Shown piece by piece: positions 5,104-10,825 of a DNA stretch of 10,825 nt. The first letter of the stretch is position 1, and the number at the start of each line of letters is the position of its first letter. A program made the translations under genes and the position numbers. A model generated the notes under the pieces. The model searched no databases, was not told the DNA's origin, and worked only from the letters and a program-made list of their open reading frames with translations. The stretch spans positions 1 to 10,825 of the forward strand of contig JAZNWH010000050.1 of assembly GCA_045593265.1 (NCBI GenBank), read 5' to 3'. Source of the stretch: RGIG8497 sp045593265 (GTDB lineage Bacteria > Bacillota > Clostridia > RGIG6154).

Positions 5104-7350
5104 ATGATAGAGTTAATTAACAGCGGTTGCTACCTTTTAGATGGCAAAGAATTAAGTGATAAGAGCAATGTGAAATCTGAAGAAGCAAGAAAAAATACTA
5201 TTGCTTATTCTATTTTGAATGCACACAACACATCTGAAAATATGGACAAGCTTAAAATTAAGTTTGATGCAATGGCATCCCATGACATTACTTATGTAGG
5301 TATTATCCAGACAGCGCGTGCAAGTGGACTTGAAAAATTTCCAATTCCTTATGTGCTTACTAATTGCCATAACAGTCTTTGTGCAGTTGGAGGAACTATA
5401 AACGAAGATGACCATATGTTTGGTCTTTCAGCTGCGGTTAAATACGGTGGCATATATGTTCCTGCACATCAGGCAGTAATTCATCAATATATGAGAGAGA
5501 TGATGTCAGGTTGCGGTAAAATGATTTTAGGTTCTGACAGCCATACCCGTTATGGTGCATTAGGTACTATGGCAATTGGTGAAGGTGGTCCTGAATTAGT
5601 AAAACAGCTTTTGGAAAAAACTTATGATATTGATATGCCTGATGTTGTTGCTATATATTTTGAAGGCGAACCTATGCCGGGTGTAGGTCCTCAGGACGTT
5701 GCTCTTGCAATTATCGGTGCTGTTTTCGAAAATGGTTTTGTTAAAAATTCCGTAATGGAATTTGTAGGTCCTGGAATAAAAAATCTTCCTGTTGAATTTC
5801 GTAACGGAATAGATGTAATGACAACGGAAACTACTTGTCTTTCTTCTATATGGGTTACCGATGATAAAACTAAGGAATACTTCCAGGAGCATGGAAGGAA
5901 GGAAGCATATTCTGAACTTAAACCCGGAGATGTTGCTTACTATGACAGGGCCATAAAAATTAATCTTTCTAAAGTTGTACCAATGATAGCTATGCCGTTT
6001 CATCCAAGTAATGTATTTAAAATTAAGGATGTTGTTGAAAATCCAGGCGATATTCTCAGAATTGTTGAAAAGAATGCGGCACAACAACTTGATATGAGTA
6101 ATCTTGATTTTAATCTTACTGACAAAATTATCGATGGAAAGTTACATGTTGAACAGGGAATAATTGCAGGCTGTGCCGGTGGTACATATGACAATCTTTG
6201 TGCTGCGGCTGATATATTAAAAGGCAAATCAATTGGCAATGGTGAGTTTGCAATGAGTGTTTATCCTGCCAGTCAGCCTGTATATATCAATCTTGCTGAA
6301 AATGGCATAATCTCAGAACTTATGCAAACAGGTGTTACTGTAAAAACAGCTTTTTGTGGACCTTGCTTCGGTGCGGGAGATGTTCCTGCAAACAACGGAC
6401 TTTCAATTCGTCATTCTACCAGAAATTTCCCAAATCGTGAGGGTTCTAAACCGGGTAACGGACAAATTGCTTCAGTTGCTCTTATGGATGCACGTTCAAT
6501 TGCTGCTACAGCTGCTAACAAAGGTGTACTTACTCCTGCAACTGATTTAGATGTTCAATACAATACACCAAAAGCTAAATTCGATGATACTGTATACAAA
6601 AACCGTGTATATAATGGTTTTGGTAATGCTAAAGAGAATGAAAACCTCAAATTCGGACCTAATATTGCTGATTGGCCTGAAATGAGTCCTCTTACTGATA
6701 ATTTACTTTTAAAGGTTGTATGTGTTATTAATGACCCTGTTACTACAACTGATGAATTGATACCATCAGGCGAAACATCGTCTTATCGTTCTAATCCATT
6801 AAAATTGTCTGAATTTGCTTTATCAAGAAAGGCTCCATATTATGTAGGTGAGGCTAAAAAAATTCAAGTTGCTGAAAAAGCTCGTATAAATGCTCAAAAA
6901 CCTGATGTTGCAGTCGAAGAATTAAAGGAAATATATGAGAAATTATCTGTGTATGGAGTAAGCGAAACAAATACAGGTATAGGCAGTGTTGTGTTTGCAG
7001 TTAAGCCGGGAGATGGTTCTGCAAGAGAACAGGCTGCATCATGTCAGAAAGTTTTGGGTGGTTGGGCTAACATTGCAAGAGAATATGCAACAAAAAGATA
7101 CAGAAGTAATCTTATTAACTGGGGAATGTTGCCATTTATATCCGAAAAGGATACATTTAGTGAAGGTCAGTACATTTTCATTAAAGATGTAAGAAAGACT
7201 ATCATCAATAAAGAAAATGAATTTAAAGCTATTATTGTAAATGAAAATAAAGAAATTACACTTAAAATTTCCGACATGACTGATGATGAAAGAGATATAA
7301 TACTTTCAGGATGTCTGATAAACTATTATAAATCACATAAGGAGAATTGA
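5104..7350 (+). CDS. aconitase-superfamily hydratase, YbhJ-like
   Basis: This 748-residue protein belongs to the aconitase superfamily and resembles E. coli YbhJ (about 750 residues), a putative hydratase whose substrate is, as far as I know, not established. Family features are G-S-D-S-H-T (143-148), A-G-C-A-G-G (355-360) and C-G-P-C-F-G (418-423). Together these supply the three cysteines Cys357, Cys418 and Cys421 expected to hold a 4Fe-4S cluster. R-N-F-P-N-R (440-445) follows. The C-terminal swivel domain has G-D-G-S-A-R-E (636-642), where Ser639 and Arg641 match the catalytic Ser and a substrate-binding Arg of aconitase, then L-G-G (651-653) and the N-L-x-N-W-G-M-L-P-F segment (669-678). 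It should catalyse a dehydration-rehydration of a hydroxy-acid in the cytoplasm. Citrate/isocitrate is possible but unproven. GTGAGGT (5091-5097) is the ribosome site. recR begins one base after its stop. An oxygen-labile cluster would suit an anaerobe. Confidence 0.88.
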   Translation: MIELINSGCYLLDGKELSDKSNVKSEEARKNTIAYSILNAHNTSENMDKLKIKFDAMASHDITYVGIIQTARASGLEKFPIPYVLTNCHNSLCAVGGTINEDDHMFGLSAAVKYGGIYVPAHQAVIHQYMREMMSGCGKMILGSDSHTRYGALGTMAIGEGGPELVKQLLEKTYDIDMPDVVAIYFEGEPMPGVGPQDVALAIIGAVFENGFVKNSVMEFVGPGIKNLPVEFRNGIDVMTTETTCLSSIWVTDDKTKEYFQEHGRKEAYSELKPGDVAYYDRAIKINLSKVVPMIAMPFHPSNVFKIKDVVENPGDILRIVEKNAAQQLDMSNLDFNLTDKIIDGKLHVEQGIIAGCAGGTYDNLCAAADILKGKSIGNGEFAMSVYPASQPVYINLAENGIISELMQTGVTVKTAFCGPCFGAGDVPANNGLSIRHSTRNFPNREGSKPGNGQIASVALMDARSIAATAANKGVLTPATDLDVQYNTPKAKFDDTVYKNRVYNGFGNAKENENLKFGPNIADWPEMSPLTDNLLLKVVCVINDPVTTTDELIPSGETSSYRSNPLKLSEFALSRKAPYYVGEAKKIQVAEKARINAQKPDVAVEELKEIYEKLSVYGVSETNTGIGSVVFAVKPGDGSAREQAASCQKVLGGWANIAREYATKRYRSNLINWGMLPFISEKDTFSEGQYIFIKDVRKTIINKENEFKAIIVNENKEITLKISDMTDDERDIILSGCLINYYKSHKEN

Positions 7351-7351
7351 T

Positions 7352-7951
7352 GTGGGGTTTTATGCAGTTACAGTTGAAAAATTAATTGAAGAATTCAGGA
7401 AAATGCCAGGAATAGGGTATAAGTCTGCTCAAAGACTTGCTTTCTATGTTCTTGGGTTATCTAAATCCAAAGCTGATAATCTTGTTAACGTAATTAATGA
7501 AGCTAAGGAGAAAATCGGATATTGTAAAGTTTGCTGTAATCTTACAGATTCTGACCCTTGTGATATTTGCGAAGATACAACAAGAGATAAAAGCATAATT
7601 TGTGTTGTTGAATCTCCGACAGATGTAGTAGCTTTAGAAAAAACCCGTGAGTATAAAGGTTTATATCATGTGCTTCATGGTGTAATTTCTCCGATGGATG
7701 GAATTAAGCCTGATGATTTGAAAATCCGTGAACTTTTACTAAGGCTTTCAGATAACACGGTAAAAGAAGTGATTGTTGCCACTAATCCTAACATTGAAGG
7801 AGAAGCAACTGCAACATATCTTGCAAGATTAATTACCCCCATGGGTGTTAAAGTAACCCGAATTGCAAAGGGCGTTCCTGTAGGTGGGGATATTGAATAT
7901 GCCGATGAAATCACATTAGTCAAATCCCTTGAAAACAGAGTGGAAATGTAG
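7352..7951 (+). CDS. recR: recombination mediator protein RecR
   Basis: RecR works with RecO and RecF to load RecA on single-stranded gaps during recombinational repair. Its rings clamp DNA. The 199-residue product has normal length. It shows an N-terminal helix-hairpin-helix with M-P-G-I-G-Y-K-S-A-Q-R-L-A (18-30), a C4 zinc finger (Cys58, Cys61, Cys70, Cys73) and a Toprim domain with V-V-E-S-P-T-D (85-91) and N-P-N-I-E-G-E-A-T-A (145-154). The latter is N-P-T in most relatives. The C-terminal G-V-P-V-G-G-D-I-E-Y-A-D (174-185) is the Walker-B-like family signature. The start is GTG 7352, with AAGGAG (7339-7344) 7 bases before it. An ATG at 7350 is in another frame. The gene sits one base after the hydratase stop and 8 bases before rsmA. 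Confidence 0.97.
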   Translation: MGFYAVTVEKLIEEFRKMPGIGYKSAQRLAFYVLGLSKSKADNLVNVINEAKEKIGYCKVCCNLTDSDPCDICEDTTRDKSIICVVESPTDVVALEKTREYKGLYHVLHGVISPMDGIKPDDLKIRELLLRLSDNTVKEVIVATNPNIEGEATATYLARLITPMGVKVTRIAKGVPVGGDIEYADEITLVKSLENRVEM

Positions 7952-7959
7952 GTGAAAGT

Positions 7960-8826
7960 ATGGGACATATTAATTCTGTATCAGATATTAAAAAGATTAT
8001 GTCTGACAATAATTTGATTTTCCATAAAGGACTTGGTCAAAATTTTCTGTTTAATGAACATTATCTGGATGCAATTGTCAGTTGTGGTGATATAACAAAA
8101 GAAGATGTTGTTATTGAGATTGGTCCGGGATTAGGTGTTCTCACAACAAGATTAGCTGAAAAGGCTAAAAAAGTTATTGCTGTTGAAATTGACAGCAATA
8201 TTGTGCCTGTGCTTAGTAGCATAACACGGGAATATAACAATATCGAAATTATCAATGCAGATGTTATGAAGCTGGATTTAAATACATTGATTGATAATGA
8301 ATCACATGTTAAGGTTGTTGCTAATCTTCCATATTATATAACAACACCTATTATAATGAAATTATTAGAGGATAAACTCAATATAGAATCTATCGTTATT
8401 ATGATACAGAAAGAGGTAGCACAAAGACTTGTAGCTGCACCGGGTACAAAAGATTATGGTGCTATTACTCTCGCTGTAGGTTATTATACAACATCCGAAA
8501 TAAAGCTTTTAGTACCTGCTTCTGCTTTTGTTCCAGCACCTAAAGTTGAATCTGCAGTAGTGAAAATGAATATTATAGATTCAAAATTAAATGTTGTGGA
8601 TGAAAAATTTATGTTCAGCATTATAAAAGCTGCATTCGGGCAGAGAAGAAAAACTTTTGTTAACGCAGTTAATTCATATTTAAAAATAGATAAAGCTGTT
8701 ATAACAGAAGCGCTTCTTACATGTGGTTTTAATGAAAAAGCAAGAGGGGAAACTTTTGACTTGGAAGATTTTGCAAAAATTTCAAATTTTTTAATAAAAA
8801 ATAAAGGAAATAAAGAAATAATATAG
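7960..8826 (+). CDS. rsmA: 16S rRNA (adenine-N6)-dimethyltransferase RsmA (KsgA)
   Basis: RsmA transfers four methyl groups from S-adenosylmethionine to two adjacent adenosines near the 3' end of 16S rRNA (A1518 and A1519 in E. coli numbering), a late checkpoint in small-subunit assembly. The 288-residue product has normal length. It carries K-G-L-G-Q-N-F-L (23-30), motif I E-I-G-P-G-L-G-V-L-T (53-62), the acidic Glu76 in V-E-I-D, Asp101 in N-A-D-V, the adenine-binding motif IV N-L-P-Y (122-125) and the C-terminal F-G-Q-R-R-K-T (226-232). These distinguish it from the Erm resistance methylases only by degree, but the chromosomal housekeeping context and the full C-terminal domain favour RsmA. 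AGGTGA (7950-7955) overlaps the recR stop codon and lies 4 bases before the ATG, so translation is probably coupled to recR. The carboxykinase gene follows after 49 bases. Confidence 0.96.
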   Translation: MGHINSVSDIKKIMSDNNLIFHKGLGQNFLFNEHYLDAIVSCGDITKEDVVIEIGPGLGVLTTRLAEKAKKVIAVEIDSNIVPVLSSITREYNNIEIINADVMKLDLNTLIDNESHVKVVANLPYYITTPIIMKLLEDKLNIESIVIMIQKEVAQRLVAAPGTKDYGAITLAVGYYTTSEIKLLVPASAFVPAPKVESAVVKMNIIDSKLNVVDEKFMFSIIKAAFGQRRKTFVNAVNSYLKIDKAVITEALLTCGFNEKARGETFDLEDFAKISNFLIKNKGNKEII

Positions 8827-8860
8827 AATTTAAGAATTAGGGAAATTTTGATTAATATTT

Positions 8861-8868
8861 AAGGAGGT
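8861..8868 (+). promoter_or_regulatory. near-perfect ribosome binding site of the carboxykinase gene
   Basis: AAGGAGGT matches the anti-Shine-Dalgarno sequence over eight bases and lies 7 bases before ATG 8876. It is the strongest site in the window and fits a highly expressed metabolic enzyme. The 49-base gap holds no convincing -35/-10 pair. Confidence 0.75.
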
Positions 8869-8875
8869 AATCTTT

Positions 8876-10642
8876 ATGACAAATAATAAAGTTGTTCTTG
8901 ATTGGCTTAGAGAAATGACTGATATGACTAAACCTGATCAGGTTGTTTGGATTGATGGTTCTGAGGCTCAGCTTGAAGCATTAAGAGCTGAAGCTGTATC
9001 CACAGGAGAAATGATTAGATTAAATCAGGAAAAACTTCCTGGTTGCTATTATCACAGAACAGCAGAAAATGATGTTGCACGTGTAGAGGATAGAACTTTT
9101 ATATGTACACCAACAAAAGAAGAAGCAGGTCCTATTAATAATTGGATGGCTCCTGATGAAATGTATGCAAAACTTAAGAAACTCTATGCAGGCTCTATGA
9201 TTGGAAGAACTATGTATGTAATTCCTTATTCAATGGGTCCTGTTGGTTCACCATTTTCAAAAATTGGTATTGAACTTACAGACAGTATTTACGTTGTTTT
9301 GAATATGGCTATTATGACAAGGGTTGGCAAAGCTGTCATTGACGCTTTAGGTGATGCTGCTGATTTTGTTAAGTGTCTTCACGCTAAAAAAGATGTTAAC
9401 CCTGAAGAAAGATATATTGTTCAGTTCCCACAGGATTCTACAATATGGTCAATCAACTCAGCATATGGTGGTAACGTTCTTTTAGGTAAGAAGTGTTTTG
9501 CATTAAGAATTGCTTCATATCTTGGTATGAAAGAAGGTTGGATGGCAGAACATATGCTTATCCTTGGTCTTGAAAATCCACAAGGTGAAGTTAAATATAT
9601 CTGTGCTGCTTTTCCATCTGCTTGTGGAAAGACAAATCTTGCTATGCTTATTCCACCTGAGTATCTTAAGAAAAAAGGTTATAAGGTTTGGACTGTAGGC
9701 GATGATATTTCATGGCTCAGAATAGGAAAAGACGGAAGACTTTATGCTATTAATCCAGAAGCAGGTTTCTTCGGCGTAGCACCTGGAACAAGTGAAAAGA
9801 CAAACTTTAATGCACTTGCTGCAACAAAGAAAAATACTATTTTTACTAATGTTGCTATTAACAATGATGATAATACCGTTTGGTGGGAAGGTCTTGATAA
9901 GAATCCTCCTGAAAACTGCACAGAATGGACAGGAAAACAGGTTAATGGTAAAACTTATGAAGGTAAACTTGCTCATCCAAATTCAAGATTTACAGCTCCA
10001 GCAGTAAATTGCCCATGTATTTCAAGTGAATTTGAAAATCCGGAAGGTGTTCCGATTTCTGCGATCGTATTTGGTGGCAGAAGAGCAAAAACTGCTCCAT
10101 TAGTTTATCAGGCTCGTGATTGGAATCACGGTGTGTTTGTTGGTGCTACTATGGCATCAGAAACAACTGCTGCAGCTGCCGGTGCTGTTGGTGTTGTAAG
10201 ACGTGATCCTATGGCTATGAAGCCTTTCGTAGGTTACAACATGGCTGATTATTTTGCTCATTGGCTTGAAATGGGCACAAAAATGGATCCTGAAAAAGCT
10301 CCTAAGATTTTCCACGTTAACTGGTTCAGACAGGATGAAGAAGGTAACTTTATGTGGCCTGGTTTCGGCGACAACATGAGAGTTCTTCTTTGGATTCTTG
10401 ACAGATGTGAAGGTAAAGCTGATGCTGTTGACAGTCCTATTGGTTATCTTCCTACAGAAGGTGCGATAGATACAACTGATCTTGATATTACACCTGAAGT
10501 TCTTAAGGAATTATTAAGTGTTGATAAGGATGTATGGATGGAAGATGTAAAAGACCAGAAAGAGTATTTCGCTCAGTTTGGCGACAGACTTCCTGCTGAA
10601 ATTTCTAAACAGCTTGAAACTCTTGAATCAAATCTTAAATAA
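8876..10642 (+). CDS. pckG: phosphoenolpyruvate carboxykinase, GTP-dependent
   Basis: The enzyme interconverts oxaloacetate plus GTP with phosphoenolpyruvate, CO2 and GDP. In anaerobes it often runs toward oxaloacetate. The 588-residue length and motifs are those of the GTP class, not the shorter ATP class. Visible motifs are the substrate-binding A-R-V-E (68-71), I-P-Y-S-M-G-P-V-G-S-P (116-126) and G-G-N-x-L-L-G-K-K-C-F-A-L-R (198-211), in which Lys206 aligns with a manganese ligand. The other metal ligands are His226 and Asp277 in G-D-D-I-S-W. The kinase-1a P-loop F-P-S-A-C-G-K-T-N (246-254) carries the reactive Cys250. The nucleotide-binding region has N-W-F-R (482-485) and G-F-G-D-N-M-R-V-L (497-505). 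The gene has the best ribosome site of the window and ends in a strong terminator, both consistent with high expression. Some annotations name it pckA. Confidence 0.96.
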   Translation: MTNNKVVLDWLREMTDMTKPDQVVWIDGSEAQLEALRAEAVSTGEMIRLNQEKLPGCYYHRTAENDVARVEDRTFICTPTKEEAGPINNWMAPDEMYAKLKKLYAGSMIGRTMYVIPYSMGPVGSPFSKIGIELTDSIYVVLNMAIMTRVGKAVIDALGDAADFVKCLHAKKDVNPEERYIVQFPQDSTIWSINSAYGGNVLLGKKCFALRIASYLGMKEGWMAEHMLILGLENPQGEVKYICAAFPSACGKTNLAMLIPPEYLKKKGYKVWTVGDDISWLRIGKDGRLYAINPEAGFFGVAPGTSEKTNFNALAATKKNTIFTNVAINNDDNTVWWEGLDKNPPENCTEWTGKQVNGKTYEGKLAHPNSRFTAPAVNCPCISSEFENPEGVPISAIVFGGRRAKTAPLVYQARDWNHGVFVGATMASETTAAAAGAVGVVRRDPMAMKPFVGYNMADYFAHWLEMGTKMDPEKAPKIFHVNWFRQDEEGNFMWPGFGDNMRVLLWILDRCEGKADAVDSPIGYLPTEGAIDTTDLDITPEVLKELLSVDKDVWMEDVKDQKEYFAQFGDRLPAEISKQLETLESNLK

Positions 10643-10646
10643 TTTT

Positions 10647-10680
10647 AAAGTTGCGGATAAAATTATCCGCAACTTTTTTT
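10647..10680 (+). terminator. intrinsic terminator after pckG
   Basis: A stem of 12 to 14 base pairs, AAAGTTGCGGATA against TATCCGCAACTTT with a short AAAT loop, is followed by an unbroken run of T that ends at 10680. It begins four bases after the pckG stop and should end the whole upstream unit. The stem is A+T-rich at its outer end, with run of A on the left arm, so it may act on the opposite strand as well. Confidence 0.93.
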
Positions 10681-10718
10681 AAAAATGTTGTGATACAATT
10701 GATGGGTGACAAATAAAA

Positions 10719-10791
10719 AGGAAAATGAACTCCAAATATGATATAATGTTAATGACCAAAAAAACATGTATCAAAAAGGAGACATTTTCCT
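10719..10791 (+). repeat. fold-back inverted repeat covering the ribosome site of the next gene
   Basis: AGGAAAATG (10719-10727) pairs exactly with CATTTTCCT (10783-10791), and CTCC (10730-10733) pairs with GGAG (10778-10781), separated by a small AA/A internal loop. The right arm contains the ribosome site and touches the start codon at 10792. The left arm lies upstream of the -10 box, so only transcripts coming from outside would contain both arms. Confidence 0.65.
10739..10747 (+). promoter_or_regulatory. extended -10 promoter of the terminal gene
   Basis: TGATATAAT contains a perfect -10 box TATAAT (10742-10747) preceded by the TGn extension. The expected -35 position (10719-10724, AGGAAA) does not match consensus, so the promoter would depend on the extended -10. 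Transcription would start near 10754 and give a leader of about 38 bases. Confidence 0.5.
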
Positions 10792-10825
10792 ATGAGTATT
10801 TTAACATCAGAAGCAAGGTTTCGTC
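10792..10825 (+). CDS. start of a probable transposase gene (runs off the window)
   Basis: ATG 10792 opens a frame of 11 complete codons, M-S-I-L-T-S-E-A-R-F-R, cut by the window edge. AAGGAGA (10776-10782) provides a ribosome site. From memory this start resembles the helix-turn-helix N-termini of clostridial insertion-sequence transposases with a DDE integrase core, perhaps IS481- or IS3-like. Eleven residues are too few to prove this. The self-contained promoter and fold-back leader fit a mobile element. Confidence 0.45.
   Translation, partial: MSILTSEARFR

Larger units (their letters stand above)
10681..10791. mobile_element. probable left end of an insertion sequence
   Basis: Directly after the terminator T-run the sequence changes to a block that leads into a new gene with its own promoter and a self-complementary leader. 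A plausible element end starts at TGTTGTGATACA (10686), since many elements begin with TG, but the matching inverted repeat lies beyond the window and the exact end is not proven. The call depends on the transposase-like start at 10792. Confidence 0.4.

Noticed and set aside
5596..6239. Long open frames on the - strand inside the hydratase gene
   Set aside because: They mirror the strongly coding + strand, lack ribosome sites and show no recognisable protein motif. The same holds for the other - strand frames within murD, the peptidases, recR, rsmA and pckG.
7960..8826. Erm-type macrolide resistance methylase instead of RsmA
   Set aside because: The full C-terminal domain with F-G-Q-R-R-K-T, the K-G-L-G-Q-N-F-L N-terminus and the coupling to recR point to the housekeeping RsmA.
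8756..8827. TTGACT (8756-8761), TTGCAA (8771-8776) and TATAGA (8822-8827) as a separate pckG promoter
   Set aside because: No pair has both acceptable boxes at 16-18 bases spacing, so a separate promoter for pckG is not supported.

Overview
The window looks like chromosomal DNA from a low-GC Gram-positive bacterium, most likely an anaerobic member of the Clostridia. The reasons are the A+T-rich codon use, strong Shine-Dalgarno sites, TTG and GTG starts, a DUF4430 lipoprotein and clostridial-type housekeeping genes. All nine complete genes lie on the + strand. Both ends of the window appear to be insertion sequences.

Layout: positions 2-85 are the last codons of an IS30-like transposase, followed by about 275 bases of non-coding DNA holding a long hairpin, a perfect 16-bp palindrome and one very good sigma-A promoter (280-308). 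Then come a small DUF4430 lipoprotein (361-789), murD (841-2199), three tandem M42-type peptidase genes (2209-5090), a YbhJ-like aconitase-superfamily hydratase (5104-7350), recR (7352-7951), rsmA/ksgA (7960-8826) and a GTP-type phosphoenolpyruvate carboxykinase (8876-10642). A strong intrinsic terminator closes the series at 10647-10680. A second insertion sequence seems to begin right after it, with its own promoter and the first 11 codons of its gene (10792 onward).

The genes from murD to rsmA are packed with gaps of 13 bases or less, or overlap by 8 bases, so they are probably one transcription unit. The 51-base gap before murD and the 49-base gap before the carboxykinase contain no convincing terminator or complete promoter. 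The unit may therefore run from the promoter at 280-308 to the terminator at 10647-10680. It mixes cell-wall synthesis (MurD), peptide turnover (M42), carbon metabolism (hydratase, carboxykinase), recombination repair (RecR) and ribosome maturation (RsmA), which is typical of a housekeeping superoperon rather than a defence or mobile module.

The most unusual content is the peptidase trio. The first two proteins keep every M42 metal ligand and the catalytic glutamate. The third is shortened and has lost the catalytic glutamate and four of the five metal ligands, while keeping the fold signature at its start. It reads as an intact pseudoenzyme, possibly a partner subunit of the two active paralogs. 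No CRISPR array, phage module, toxin-antitoxin pair, tRNA or rRNA was seen.
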